Shown here: positions 49,098 to 59,946 of the stretch, piece by piece
How the letters are laid out: each line of letters begins with the position of its first letter
Position numbering within the stretch: the stretch's first letter is position 1
Assembly: GCA_028285415.1 (NCBI GenBank)
Contig: JANQPF010000002.1
Location: 62,001 to 126,000, forward strand
Source of the DNA: Pseudomonadales bacterium
GTDB lineage: Bacteria; Pseudomonadota; Gammaproteobacteria; Pseudomonadales; Azotimanducaceae
Length of the DNA stretch: 64,000 nucleotides
Direction: 5' to 3'
Notes under the pieces: generated by a model
Database searches by the model: none
Seen by the model: only the letters and a program-made list of their open reading frames with translations
What the model was told of the DNA's origin: nothing
Translations under genes and position numbers: made by a program

Positions 49098-52000
49098 TCA
49101 GCCCGCACCGTCGTCGCCGCAGGGTTTCGGGGGAGGACCTGATCCGCCCAGGCTATTCCAGTACGCTGGCGTGAGTTGCGGTATTTGACGATCGCACAGG
49201 AGTGCTGCCGGTTCTCTGCGATTGATTTGATAGCTTTTATGACCACCGGCTAGCACCCACTCGCAGTCTTCACTGAATGCGAGTTCCGAAACGAAGTCAT
49301 CGACCCTGAAATCTGCCCACACGGCAGAGTGAAACAGGTCAACAACCACTGTTTGGCCATCTGCTGTTCCCAGGGCGCTCCACCTTTCGTTGCCGCAAAA
49401 CGACGCGTGATGAGTCGAATCAGAAAACCTCAACTGCATGACTTGTGACCTAGATTCCAGATCTACGATAACCGTTCGCCCACGTTCACCCGCCGCGATC
49501 AGAAAATTCCCAGGCGGTGATACCCACAACGAGATAGCGCTTCCGTCATTTTTCAACAACTCGAACGCTTGACCTGTCCGGGTGTCCAGACCCACTACGC
49601 GGTCGTCCAGCGGAAGGAACAACGTACTGTTGTCTTGTGCGAAAACCATCTCTCCGGACATGCTTGCGGGTAACAATGTGACTAGTGGGTTTCCAGGTCT
49701 TTCCAGCCTGATGAGATGGAGCGAATTCTCCGCATCCACTGCCGCATACAGAGTTCCGTCCGGACTGAATTGTGAAGTCCAGGATGAGTTGGCGGGACGC
49801 TGCCACACTGGCTCGCTTGCCGATAGCTGCCATAGTGCGTGTTGAGATTGTTCGTCGACGATGGAAACGAACCGCGGGTCGGCACCTACCACAGCCGATC
49901 CAAAGCGAGCTTCATCGAAAGGTAAAGAAACTGACTTGCCGGTAAAGGCGTCAACCAGTTCGGGCACTTCAGAGTGGTGCAGTACCAGCTGTCCTCCGGC
50001 TACAAAGGACGGTAGCGAACTCCAGTCCGGTTTGCGCCATAGTACAGCGCCGGTGGCGTCCAGCATTATGCCCCCGTCCTGTCCCCAAAGCAGCGCGTTC
50101 CCACTCATTTCGTCATAGGCAATCGATTCGAAATCACCTGCGATCGTCGCTACTGTGGATGTCCGCAGCGGGTGATAGCTGTCGATACGGAGTACGCGCA
50201 ATGATGAACCTTGTTGATCCAGTAGCATTGCTCCCGATTGACCATCTGTGGTTGCGTCGGCTAAAACACCTGAGGAGATGCTTGCGCTCCCGAGGTGTTC
50301 AGGTCTGACGAGTAGAGCGATAGATCGTTGGTGGTTTACATCGCTATCTTGAGTCTGGCTGATCAGGAGATGCGAAGAGGCCTCGAAACTCGAAAGGATT
50401 GACGTGGTCCATCCGGTTGTCCTTCCTAACCTGCGTACCAACCCGCCGCCGAAATGATGTTCATATAGCGTGCCGCCGCTTGTCGCTACTATCACGCTTC
50501 GTGGGTGCTTGCCGAATGCGATTTGGTCGACTTGATACGGTAGAGAAAGTTCCTGGACGTCTCCGGCGGGCGAAATTTCCAGCAACGCCCGTCCCTCGTC
50601 GACGGTCAACAACGTCTCGTCCCGGAATACTGCTATGTCAGATTGTCGATAGTTCGAGTGCGCCCAGTACGGCTGTTTCAGTCCCTGATGGAACAGTAAG
50701 GTTTGATTGGACCCTATTTCTGGCGCTAGGCGTCCGCCGGGTAGGATTTCACCAGTGATTACCGCAAGCCGATTGCCGGACGCAGACATTTCGATGTGAT
50801 TTAGTCCGCCCAACTCCGTTTGTGAAGTGTGGCCTGCGATTGTCCAGAAAAGCTGTCCGGACTCGGTGGTGGTTGCGATGGACTGGGCTTCTTCTCTGCA
50901 TCTGATATTGTTTACGACACCTCCAGTCTGATGAACGGGGACTGGTGGCCCGGTGAGAAGGCTGTCAATAGCGAAGACCTCACCATCTGTGCCTACCCAA
51001 ACCACCTTGGATCCGCACAAGGAGAAGTTGGCTACATGCGCTGAAACGTGACGTTCTTCGTGCGTAACAAGGTTGCGGAAAACCAGCGCTCGTTCTGCAA
51101 CGATGATTAGCCCATCGTCCCCCGCGTAGCGGATTTCGAGCACCTCGCCATGGGTTCCAACTGAAAATTCCCTCGGTTGGCTCTGAGCAGATACTGGAAT
51201 GTCTACCGTGATTAGATCACCGTTGGAAGTTGAAGCCGCGAGTTGGCTGCCAGCGGAAGCCCAGGCTAGAAATGCAAAATCTCTGTCCAGTAGCCACGAG
51301 GCGCTCTTTTGACCGTCCTCTCTATGTAACCTCAGCTCGCGGTTCTCCGTCAGTATCGCAAACTGATTGGATATTGGGCTGAACCGAACGGTTACCAGGC
51401 CTTCGGGAGAGGCGAGCACGGGTGGTGTAAGTGAACCCAGAGCAGCTGACGCTGCGGACCAGGCTTCGGGAGATGGCTGAAGTTCGTAGGCTTCGAGTGC
51501 CAGTGCGGCTGCACGTTGTGCGTTCTCAATGCTTGCATCGCCTTGTGCCGCAGTGACCGCGCTGATTGCAGCCACTCGCTCAAACGCAATGTTGCGCTCT
51601 CGCTGCGCTTGGAGGGCAAACAGAAACGAAGCCAATGCCAGCGCAACGAGCCCAGCTACGGCACCATTCCTCAGTCGTCCAAGTCGTCTGTGTGCCCGGA
51701 CGTCCTCACCCTCAACCTCGTCGAGCGACAGATCAAGGAGAGTGGCCGCAACTTGAGCAACTGCACGGCGAATTCTCGGTTCTGTTTCAATGCTATCGAG
51801 TTGTTGCCACCCCGAAAGGTCCAGCCACAAAGGCTCAGAAGAAAATGCGTGCCGCAGTATCGGCGGGAGACAGTTGTCCTGAACCGTGCAGTCAAAAGCG
51901 CCGTCTTCCCAGACGAGCTCGCCGCCTGTTTTCAATAAGACAATTGTGGAAGATCCGTGGACATCCAGCCAGTGTTCGATTTCTTTGTGAACCCATTTGC

Positions 52001-52244
52001 TTTCTGCGGCCGCTGGGCAGCAGAAAACCAAAAGATACTGAGTCCGGTTCAAAACGTCGTTCAAGCGATCTTTCAAGTCGGGCGAGGCAGCAAGAGAAGC
52101 TGTATCCAAAAAGACCCTGGCACGTCGCAGTGCGAATATCGGCTTGGCGAATTTCTGTAAGGCATCGCGGAAGTGCTTTGCGAGCACGCCATCGACGCTC
52201 TGGGCGTAAGAGATGAAAGCGTGCCAACCTTCTTTTTCTTTCAT
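49098..52244 (-). CDS. TIR-transmembrane-beta-propeller protein
   Basis: From ATG 52244 (AGGTG upstream) the product is 1048 residues. Residues 6-140 are a TIR domain (WHAFISYAQSVDG; ARVFLDTASLAASPD; SKWVHKEIEHWL with candidate catalytic Glu88; IVLLK). A single transmembrane helix lies at about 193-213 (NGAVAGLVALALASFLFALQ). A helical hinge with NAQRAAALALEAYELQP is followed to the C-terminus by WD40-like blades (VTVRFSPISNQFAILTENRE; FLAWASAGSQLAASTSNGDL; ELAFSEDCEWVLAGGHKSY). The TIR end is expected in the cytoplasm with the propeller across the membrane, if the single helix is real. A sensor/effector is likely; ligand unknown. It converges on the FlhA-like operon and diverges from the kinase gene. 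Confidence 0.88.
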   Translation of the reverse strand: MKEKEGWHAFISYAQSVDGVLAKHFRDALQKFAKPIFALRRARVFLDTASLAASPDLKDRLNDVLNRTQYLLVFCCPAAAESKWVHKEIEHWLDVHGSSTIVLLKTGGELVWEDGAFDCTVQDNCLPPILRHAFSSEPLWLDLSGWQQLDSIETEPRIRRAVAQVAATLLDLSLDEVEGEDVRAHRRLGRLRNGAVAGLVALALASFLFALQAQRERNIAFERVAAISAVTAAQGDASIENAQRAAALALEAYELQPSPEAWSAASAALGSLTPPVLASPEGLVTVRFSPISNQFAILTENRELRLHREDGQKSASWLLDRDFAFLAWASAGSQLAASTSNGDLITVDIPVSAQSQPREFSVGTHGEVLEIRYAGDDGLIIVAERALVFRNLVTHEERHVSAHVANFSLCGSKVVWVGTDGEVFAIDSLLTGPPVPVHQTGGVVNNIRCREEAQSIATTTESGQLFWTIAGHTSQTELGGLNHIEMSASGNRLAVITGEILPGGRLAPEIGSNQTLLFHQGLKQPYWAHSNYRQSDIAVFRDETLLTVDEGRALLEISPAGDVQELSLPYQVDQIAFGKHPRSVIVATSGGTLYEHHFGGGLVRRLGRTTGWTTSILSSFEASSHLLISQTQDSDVNHQRSIALLVRPEHLGSASISSGVLADATTDGQSGAMLLDQQGSSLRVLRIDSYHPLRTSTVATIAGDFESIAYDEMSGNALLWGQDGGIMLDATGAVLWRKPDWSSLPSFVAGGQLVLHHSEVPELVDAFTGKSVSLPFDEARFGSAVVGADPRFVSIVDEQSQHALWQLSASEPVWQRPANSSWTSQFSPDGTLYAAVDAENSLHLIRLERPGNPLVTLLPASMSGEMVFAQDNSTLFLPLDDRVVGLDTRTGQAFELLKNDGSAISLWVSPPGNFLIAAGERGRTVIVDLESRSQVMQLRFSDSTHHASFCGNERWSALGTADGQTVVVDLFHSAVWADFRVDDFVSELAFSEDCEWVLAGGHKSYQINRREPAALLCDRQIPQLTPAYWNSLGGSGPPPKPCGDDGAG

Positions 52245-52401
52245 GCAGGCACCTAAACATGACCAATCAATTGTAACGCGGCTATGTGGCTGGTCTTGAC
52301 CAGGGTGTACCATTGCCGCGGGACGGGATCGGTTTTTCGTGTGGTACGCACGGAGAACTCAACGATATCCAGGAGCGCTTCAAAGGGCGAAGGATAGCGC
52401 A

Positions 52402-55299
52402 ATGACAGACCACGAAGACAACACGGCCGCTTCGGGCGGAAGACAAACTGGCGAGGTCGGACCCGGTACCGTGCTTCGTGACCGATTCATACTAGAAGAG
52501 GTTGTTGGTATTGGCGGGATGGGTACCGTGTACCGCGGCAGGGACACGCTCAAAATCGAAGCACGGGACCGGGATCCCTATGTCGCCGTTAAGGTTCTGA
52601 ACGAATCGTTCAAAGATCATCCTGACTCTTTTATCGCTCTGCAACGTGAGGCCAGTCGCCAGCGGCAACTCGCACATCCGAACATCGCTACTGTATACGA
52701 CTTTGACCGCGACGGTGGGGTGGTGTTCATTACGATGGAATACCTCCAGGGCACGAATCTCGACAAACTGATCAAGGAAGATGCGCGCCCTAACGGCGGC
52801 CTGGAACCGGCCAGGGTCATGCCGATCATCGAAGGTTTGTGTGCTGCTCTTGGCTATGCACACTCCGCGGGCTTTGTTCATGCTGATTTGAAGCCAGGAA
52901 ACTGCTATCTCACTGAAAGCAATCAAGTGAAGATCCTGGATTTTGGTCTGGCCAGTGCAATGAAAGAACCCAGTCAGGGTGTGGAGGACCAAACCCTATT
53001 TAATCCGCGCAACATGGGCGCATTGACGCCCGCATACGCCAGCCCTGAAATGTTTTCCGAGGAAACCGAGGCTGACCCCCGTGATGATATCTATGGCCTT
53101 GCGTGTGTGATCTACGAACTGTTCACGGGCAAGCACCCCTTCCATCGGATGCGCGCCGACGAAGCACAGGCCGAAGGACTGCAAATGCAGTGGGTCAAGA
53201 ATCTCTCCCGACGCCAGAATCTGTGCCTGCAGCGTGCGCTTGCATTTGAGCGTGAGGAACGCACGCCAACCGCTCAGGAGTTTTTGAGCGAGATGCAGCA
53301 AGCTGGATCCATGACGAACGAAAGGACGGTCTTGCCGCTTCTAGCGGTACTAACGTCGGCGCTCGCTGGCGTTGGGATCTGGCGATTCTGGGAGCCGATG
53401 GCCGATTGGGTGATAGTCGCGATTGGAAGCGCTGTCGGGTTGAGTGGTTTTTGGACCTGGCGAGCTTTAAGGAGTCCCCAGGCGGGCTCACGGTCAAGTG
53501 GACAGACGGACACTACTGCACCGCCAGAGGCTTACCAGGACAGTGAAAACCCAGCCCCTGTTGACGACTCCGATATCGCGGAAAGTGCAACCGTCTTTGC
53601 GGCACCCCCGGAGGCGTTCGATGCGGTAGCGCAACATGATCAGACGGTTTTCACAAGCAATGCCACAGATGCTTCCCGTGGCAAGCTTCCTATCGCAATC
53701 GTTGCCCAAGTGAGTAAGGATCCGGCGTTGCTCGGCCAAAGATTCCCTTGCAACCACTTCCCTTTTACGATCGGTCGTTCGTCAGAGAACGACCTCCAGG
53801 TGCTGGATCCGCATGTGTCGCGCAGACACGCAATCATTGAGCAATCGGACAAAGGATATCTCATTCAGGCGACGGGCTCGAACGGAGTCCTGGTGAACGG
53901 GTCGTTGGTCCAAAATGCGGAGTATCCGCTTCATTTTGGTGACGAAATCCGGCTGTCTGAGGAGACGCAACTCTCGCTCATCGCCAACATCCCTGCACTA
54001 CCGAATTTGACCGGTGTGCTCATCAAAGAGCGGTATGAGCTTGGTGATCTGATTCACTCCGGGGTGAAAGCATCTACCTATAGAGCTTCCGACCGCGAAA
54101 TGCCGCGACAACTGGCAATCAAGTTATTCACACCTGACCTTTTGGATCTTGAGCTGTATCGTGAACAGTTCGACCGGCAACGTAATCTAGCTTCTCGCTT
54201 GGAACACCCTGCGATTAATCGTCCCGTCGATTCAGGCGAAGCAGATCTGTCGGTTGCTGGGGTATCTGTTTCGGTCCCGTTCATCGCAACCGAGTGGCGC
54301 AGCGGTGGCAACTTGAGTTCGCGAATAAAACAAGAGCCTGTGGCCATCGAAACGATTGTCACCTGGATCGATCAGATTGGTGATGCTTTGGCATTTGCTC
54401 ATCAAGAAGGCGTCGTACATGGCGATCTAAAGCCGTCATGTATCTTGTTCGGGCAGGCAGATCGCCCTTATGTAACCGACTTTGCTATGGCGCATGACTC
54501 GGAGCGGACTGCGCTCACCGGCGTTCTGGGCGCACCCGCGTTTCTTGCCCCGGAACAATGGGACGGGCAAGCCGCCACAACCAAGACGGACCAGTTTTCA
54601 CTTGGGATTCTGACCTACATGATGGTGACGGGAAACCGTCCGTTCGAAGGACAGACAGATCCCGAAATGCGTGAGCGTAACTTCGCACGCGGTCCGCGGG
54701 AAGCGCACAAGGAAGCAGAACTCAACGGTCGGGAAGACGTTCCGGCAGCGGTAAGCAACGTGCTGACTAAGGCGTTGTCCGAGAAACCGGATGACAGGTA
54801 CGGCGACGTTGTTGATTTTTGCAAGGCATTTGGAGCGGCAGCTGCTGCCACGAACTGGGACAAGCCCAGCGTTTTCATAAGCTATCGCCGAGGTGACAGC
54901 AGCGGATGGGCCAATGTGCTCGAGCAGGGCTTGAAGCTTCAGCACGATCTCGACGTGTTCCTTGACACCGGTAGCGTTGACAGGGCCAATCTTGTGTCGA
55001 AGAGAATTGACGATGCAATCGCATCACGGGATGTATTCGTTTGTTTGCTCGATGAGTCGACTCTGGGTTCCGATTGGGTGCTGCGGGAACTGGCCTTGGC
55101 CCGCGATCACAATCGCGTGATGATTCCCGTATTCCGCGAGGACTTTGATTTGAGAAAGGCGATGGAGATGGGCAACGAAGACGTGCAGGCACTCCTTGAG
55201 CACAATGGGGTAACCCTTCTGGACCGTCAGGGCGTATACATAGACGCGGCGATGAACGAACTTGCTGCATTAATTTTTAGGGCAGGACGAGGGCGTTGA
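52402..55299 (+). CDS. Ser/Thr kinase - FHA - kinase-like - TIR fusion protein
   Basis: The start ATG 52402 follows AAGGA at a spacing of 8, giving 965 residues. Kinase 1 (~26-300) has GIGGMGTVYRG, VAVKVL, HADLKPGN (Arg of HRD replaced by Ala), DFGLAS and SPEMF. Two transmembrane helices lie at about 310-355. An FHA domain (~430-530) shows FTIGRSSENDLQVLDPHVSR followed by RHA, and NGVLVNG. Kinase-like domain 2 (~540-810) has a degenerate glycine loop (GDLIHSGVKASTY), AIKLF, HGDLKPSC, DFAMAH in place of DFG, and APEQWDG. A C-terminal TIR (~815-955) has SVFISYRRGDSSG, VFLDTGSVD and WVLRELALA. Phosphorylation and FHA-mediated binding probably control the TIR. Confidence 0.9.
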   Translation: MTDHEDNTAASGGRQTGEVGPGTVLRDRFILEEVVGIGGMGTVYRGRDTLKIEARDRDPYVAVKVLNESFKDHPDSFIALQREASRQRQLAHPNIATVYDFDRDGGVVFITMEYLQGTNLDKLIKEDARPNGGLEPARVMPIIEGLCAALGYAHSAGFVHADLKPGNCYLTESNQVKILDFGLASAMKEPSQGVEDQTLFNPRNMGALTPAYASPEMFSEETEADPRDDIYGLACVIYELFTGKHPFHRMRADEAQAEGLQMQWVKNLSRRQNLCLQRALAFEREERTPTAQEFLSEMQQAGSMTNERTVLPLLAVLTSALAGVGIWRFWEPMADWVIVAIGSAVGLSGFWTWRALRSPQAGSRSSGQTDTTAPPEAYQDSENPAPVDDSDIAESATVFAAPPEAFDAVAQHDQTVFTSNATDASRGKLPIAIVAQVSKDPALLGQRFPCNHFPFTIGRSSENDLQVLDPHVSRRHAIIEQSDKGYLIQATGSNGVLVNGSLVQNAEYPLHFGDEIRLSEETQLSLIANIPALPNLTGVLIKERYELGDLIHSGVKASTYRASDREMPRQLAIKLFTPDLLDLELYREQFDRQRNLASRLEHPAINRPVDSGEADLSVAGVSVSVPFIATEWRSGGNLSSRIKQEPVAIETIVTWIDQIGDALAFAHQEGVVHGDLKPSCILFGQADRPYVTDFAMAHDSERTALTGVLGAPAFLAPEQWDGQAATTKTDQFSLGILTYMMVTGNRPFEGQTDPEMRERNFARGPREAHKEAELNGREDVPAAVSNVLTKALSEKPDDRYGDVVDFCKAFGAAAAATNWDKPSVFISYRRGDSSGWANVLEQGLKLQHDLDVFLDTGSVDRANLVSKRIDDAIASRDVFVCLLDESTLGSDWVLRELALARDHNRVMIPVFREDFDLRKAMEMGNEDVQALLEHNGVTLLDRQGVYIDAAMNELAALIFRAGRGR

Positions 55300-55430
55300 C
55301 GTATCTGTTGGCTTACGTGCTGCTTGTCCAAAAGTGATGTCTGTGCTCGTATGCGGCCAACGAGCGGTGAAAGTTGTTGTGGCCTCGTGCTCACGGTCCT
55401 CAACGTTTCGCGCTATTGTAGTTGTCTTGA

Positions 55431-58400
55431 TCAAAGCGATCGATCAGCCATGGCGCGATCGAGTATGGCCAGAATAGTACTCCTTGAACTCGTGTCAGCG
55501 AGATCGCGCGAAGCTCGTTGCGCCTTGTCCTGTACGAACGGATCGGTTCCTAGCTCTATCAGCTGACGTACAACTTCGGTGTGCTTTCCCAATACCGCTT
55601 CGTGTAACGCCGTACGGCCAGATGAGTCCTGCGCGTCCAGCTTTCCACCTGCCTCCACCAGGATTTGCACCAGACCTGTCTCACCGTATGCAGCAGCGAG
55701 TTGTAGTGGGAACGTTCCCTTTTCGTTCGCAACGTTGGCGTCCACGCCATACTTCAACAGTATCTCAACGATGTCTTCATGCCTTTCTTTGATTGCGATC
55801 ATTAGGGCAGAATCACCCGCTCTATTGCGTTGGGAACTATCAGCCCGACACTCAAGCAACAATTCAGAGCTTCGCGCATCGCCTTTGTAGGCGGCGGTCA
55901 TTAGCGGTGACTGCCCCCATCTATTTTGCACGTCAGATTTGGCTCCGCTGGCTAAGAGTAACTTGGTTACTTCCTGATTGCCGATGCCAGCGTGCAACGG
56001 CGTGTTATCGTCTCTGGTTCGAGCATTCGGGTCTGCGCCATTGGCAATCAGGAGGGAGGTCTTTTCAACCGAACCGGTACTTGCAGCGTAAAAGAGGGGA
56101 GTTGCACCGCTGATATCAGGAAGATCCACGCTGGCCCCTAACTGCAACAGCTCTTTGATTTCTGCCGCGCCGTAACTTTCGGCAGTGAGGTGGAGTGGGG
56201 TGAGGCCTGCGCTACTCCGTATGTCGATGCTGTCCGAGTGACTTGCGATTAACTTTATTGTTGATGCTGACAACGAGGCGGTCGCGTAGTGAAGTAGTTG
56301 CCATCCGTCTTTCTCGGCGCTGACGTCGGCGCCGTTCTCTATTAGTTTCGCAATCACTTTTTCGTCACCGCGGAACACTGCGACAAACAATGCGGTCCAT
56401 CCGTAAGTATCTCGGGCATTGGTGTTTACCCCATGCCTCATCAGAACGTTCGCTGCCTTGCTGTTTCCGTTGCGGATAGCCACGATCAATGGTGTCTGTC
56501 CAGATGTGTCGACAGACTCAATATCCGCGTTAGCCCGAACAAGCATCTCGATCGCTGTAACGTCTCCTACACTTGCGGCGACATGGACGGGCGTCCGATG
56601 GTTGGCGTCACGAGTATTAGGATCTCCCCCGTTTGCGAGCCACTGCTGCAATTTGACGCGTTCTCGATCCTTAATTGCCTTGTGTGGATCTGGAACCTGA
56701 ATACGTTCATCGGTTACTTGGATTGGCTCGAGATCTAGTCCAGCCGTTGCCGTTTCCGTCGGCACGCTCGAATTCGGTAAGGTTGCTTCGGCTACGCTCA
56801 TACGGATGTCAGTGCTGAGCGCGACGAGAAACACCCGTCGATAGTGGTTGGGATCCAGGATCGTCAGTAACAGCCAATTATCGTCGGAATTGACTGAGAC
56901 CTTCTCAATGGTTCCTACTTTTTCGTCCTTTCCGAGGCGGTACAGAACACTCTCATTGGTGTCTGAGTCCAACGGCCAAACGCGGATCTCGCCTTGTTCG
57001 TCAAAACTCACCAGATCCAGGCTGTTGTTGAGAATTTTTGCGGCTCCGATCGACTCCATGTGACCAGCGAGGATACGTATCGGATCATCAGGTTTCCGTC
57101 GGTCGAACACCAATATGTCATTGTTCGATGTTGTGGTTGCAACGACTGATCCATCGACGCTTACGTGTACATGGGGTTGGAATTGATAGTGGCCTTCCAG
57201 CGACTTGATGGTTTCCGGCGTTTCGTCAGTCTTGTCGGTTCGCCAGATCTCCAATGTTGATTCGGTGTTGATGGCAACAATTTGTCCACCGCCGCCAACA
57301 CCAGCGGACCGAATTCGAGATTCGTAGCGATAGGAGCGAGTTGATTGCAGTGATTCGGCGCTCGTGGCGTCCCAAAGGTCAACCTGCTTGTCGCGCACTG
57401 CTAATACGCAATTCGCCTCTCGATCAAGAATGATCGTTGCCCAAGATTCTTCAAAACTAGCGAGTTCCACTGCTTTGAGGTCGTCGTTTTGCAGATCGAT
57501 CAACATCAGGGAGCGTTTCTCTCTCCCAATTGAAAAGACGATTGCCCGACCGTCACCTGTGAACATCAGATCGATAAGGTCTGTAACTGTTGAAGTGAAT
57601 CGTTCGCCTCGATTGCCAAACGCGCCCCAAATCCAGATTTTCTCCCCTGCCGCAGCGATCCAAGTTTCACAATCGCTGATCGCAACTGCAGAGATATCAC
57701 CACTGGGCACGCGACCTACCGTTCTAATGTATCGTTGTTCCCAGCGTGGTGACGCGAGTAAATCCCAGATAGTCACAACTCCATCAACCCCTCCTGACAC
57801 GAGCCATCTTCCGCTCGTGCTGAAAACCGCGGCACGAACGACGCGACTAGTATTCATGTGGATACGTACGGGCATCGCTGCTGTAGTTCGTAGTGGATAG
57901 CTAACGCGAACGTTACCGCTGGGATCAGCCGAGGCAAGGAGCCAGCTTTGTGGTCCGATGGCAGTGGCGGTCAGTTTCTGATCGTGGTTGCGCACGACAA
58001 TTTCGTTTGAATTCCAGTCAAAGACCCACTTGCATAGCACTGAGTGCTCGTCCCTCATACAGATTAGAAAGTCTCCATAGAAAAGATCCTCCTTTCTTAT
58101 CTCTACCACGTCCTTTCTATATCTATCGAAATACTGCTTTAAGTCCAGTCGTGTCTTGTCATATGCGCTTAGGTCGCCAGTGAAAGGTTTTGCTTCTCGG
58201 TGGCGCCATATCCAAATCTCACTCGTTCTTGCCCACACCCCAAACCACGTTCCGTTTGGACCCATGAGAACCGCGTTGATGTACTTAATATCGTCGAGAT
58301 TCGCACTTTCGGACATCGATTCGCCGAGATCGCGCACCACAACTCCGTCGTGTTCGTCGCAGGAAATAACGAACTGGCCATCGGTGCTTACGCGTGCGTG

Positions 58401-59699
58401 CGACAATCCGTTGAACTCTTCCGGGAGGCTTTCTTGTTCTGCGTTGGTACTCCAGACTTCGACTCCACCCACGCCGGTTGAAAAAACAAGCTCTCCCAAA
58501 CTTGTTTCAACTCGTGCAACTCGTTCGTGTTCTCCAATTATTCGAGGCTCTGGTATGGGGTAATCAAGGTCCCACACACGAACACTATTGTCGTAGTGAT
58601 CTTCACCAGCCCATATTTCGCCACTCGCGCTGACCAGTTTCGTGCCATCTTGTGTGAAGCAGAGAGCTCGTATTGGCGAACTATGGGCTTCCAACACGAT
58701 CGGACTCGCAGATGGATCGTTTCCGGCCAGGCTCCAGAGCATCACTGTGCCGTCCATGTGGCCGGACGCCAGCCACTGTGAGTCGTAGCTGAATGCCAAC
58801 GCTGATGTGGGTCTGTTCGGCTCAGGCGAAAGTTCGCGCCAATCTTCAGGCTGCGTATCGAGTATCGCCATCCAACGACCGCTGGGGTTGAAGCCTGAAT
58901 ATCCGGCCGCAGCCAGCCAGCGGCCGTTGTTACTGACAGCAAGATTTGAGATCTCACAGTTTTCGAAAGACAGAATGTCGCGACCACCAAAATTAGTGAG
59001 CGCCGCATGAAGCGTCTCGTCCGCCAACCCGGGACTTTCCCGTGCGTCGATCCGCTTCCTGACGGCTTCGGTAGCCAGTGACAGCGCTTCACCAGGAGAA
59101 CGCTCTGCAATGCGTTGCGAAGTGATGATGAGTTTTTGTGATTGCGAACTCAGGGCGTGAAGTTGTTGTTGTCGGAGGTACGCCGGTAGCAGGTCATCGT
59201 CGGCAGCCTGTCCTAGTAAATCTTTCGCCAGTCGAATCCGGTTGGTATCGTAGTCAGCCTTACTGGTGCGATCTCGAAACTGACGGAAGTCATACCACAA
59301 ACGTAGATCCAGGCCAGCATCCTTCAGTGCTTTGGGCAAGAAATCGATGTCTTCTCCATCCGTCAAAGCGACACGGATGTAGTCAGCCCCCTTGTGCTCC
59401 AGAAACCACGTTAGTTCCCAATCAACCCAGGCGGACTCTCGAGCTTGTGGTGAACAAAGCACTAGCAGCTCGGATGATGATTCGAGACTCTGCGTAACGA
59501 TTGACCTGAGGTCTGCGGGTGACTTGCCCGAGGGTTGTGTAAAGTCAGAGTCGTCCCGGCAGACTTTCAGCGGCGGCACGTTGTGCCCAGCCTGCAATGC
59601 GAGCTCGTGGAATTGATCCAGGAAAAGATCCAAATCCCGCGCTAGTGCGTAGTCAGGATCTCGTGAATAGCTTATGAATAGGTCGTAGCCGTCAGCCAC
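55431..59699 (-). CDS. TIR-WD40-ankyrin repeat protein
   Basis: The GTG start at 59699 has AGGA 8 nt upstream. The 1422-residue protein begins with TIR (YDLFISYSRDPDYALA; CRDDSDF; SAWVDWELTWFLEHKGADYI with the conserved Glu). A helical segment (ERSPGEALSLATEAV) leads into about a dozen WD40-like blades (LAFSYDSQWLASGHMDGTVM; FSTSGRWLVSGGVDGVVTIW; residues ~235-1000). Eleven or twelve ankyrin repeats end the protein (~1075-1410: HRTPVHVAASVGD, GQTPLIVAIRNGN, GLTPLHLTAES, GRTALHEAVLGKH). No transmembrane helix is evident. It probably reads a protein partner through its repeats and triggers TIR activity; this is inference. It converges with the kinase-TIR gene. Confidence 0.92.
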   Translation of the reverse strand: MADGYDLFISYSRDPDYALARDLDLFLDQFHELALQAGHNVPPLKVCRDDSDFTQPSGKSPADLRSIVTQSLESSSELLVLCSPQARESAWVDWELTWFLEHKGADYIRVALTDGEDIDFLPKALKDAGLDLRLWYDFRQFRDRTSKADYDTNRIRLAKDLLGQAADDDLLPAYLRQQQLHALSSQSQKLIITSQRIAERSPGEALSLATEAVRKRIDARESPGLADETLHAALTNFGGRDILSFENCEISNLAVSNNGRWLAAAGYSGFNPSGRWMAILDTQPEDWRELSPEPNRPTSALAFSYDSQWLASGHMDGTVMLWSLAGNDPSASPIVLEAHSSPIRALCFTQDGTKLVSASGEIWAGEDHYDNSVRVWDLDYPIPEPRIIGEHERVARVETSLGELVFSTGVGGVEVWSTNAEQESLPEEFNGLSHARVSTDGQFVISCDEHDGVVVRDLGESMSESANLDDIKYINAVLMGPNGTWFGVWARTSEIWIWRHREAKPFTGDLSAYDKTRLDLKQYFDRYRKDVVEIRKEDLFYGDFLICMRDEHSVLCKWVFDWNSNEIVVRNHDQKLTATAIGPQSWLLASADPSGNVRVSYPLRTTAAMPVRIHMNTSRVVRAAVFSTSGRWLVSGGVDGVVTIWDLLASPRWEQRYIRTVGRVPSGDISAVAISDCETWIAAAGEKIWIWGAFGNRGERFTSTVTDLIDLMFTGDGRAIVFSIGREKRSLMLIDLQNDDLKAVELASFEESWATIILDREANCVLAVRDKQVDLWDATSAESLQSTRSYRYESRIRSAGVGGGGQIVAINTESTLEIWRTDKTDETPETIKSLEGHYQFQPHVHVSVDGSVVATTTSNNDILVFDRRKPDDPIRILAGHMESIGAAKILNNSLDLVSFDEQGEIRVWPLDSDTNESVLYRLGKDEKVGTIEKVSVNSDDNWLLLTILDPNHYRRVFLVALSTDIRMSVAEATLPNSSVPTETATAGLDLEPIQVTDERIQVPDPHKAIKDRERVKLQQWLANGGDPNTRDANHRTPVHVAASVGDVTAIEMLVRANADIESVDTSGQTPLIVAIRNGNSKAANVLMRHGVNTNARDTYGWTALFVAVFRGDEKVIAKLIENGADVSAEKDGWQLLHYATASLSASTIKLIASHSDSIDIRSSAGLTPLHLTAESYGAAEIKELLQLGASVDLPDISGATPLFYAASTGSVEKTSLLIANGADPNARTRDDNTPLHAGIGNQEVTKLLLASGAKSDVQNRWGQSPLMTAAYKGDARSSELLLECRADSSQRNRAGDSALMIAIKERHEDIVEILLKYGVDANVANEKGTFPLQLAAAYGETGLVQILVEAGGKLDAQDSSGRTALHEAVLGKHTEVVRQLIELGTDPFVQDKAQRASRDLADTSSRSTILAILDRAMADRSL

Positions 59700-59946
59700 T
59701 GGTTGGATCCTATCGTGTCCCTCTTGGATTAGCCTGTACTACTCCTTGAGATTAAACAAACATGAAGGGACAAAGAAGCGTGAGGTGGAGGGCGATGCCA
59801 GAGAAGTTGAAGTGACCAGTCGTCTTGTATACGCCTCGCTTTGGAATACGATTCAATTCTCGGGGAGAAGCCAGCGCCCTGGTGACATGGCGGATGGGTA
59901 CTGGCACCCCGCGTCTGTTTACACCTGAATTGGGTAGGATCTTGTC

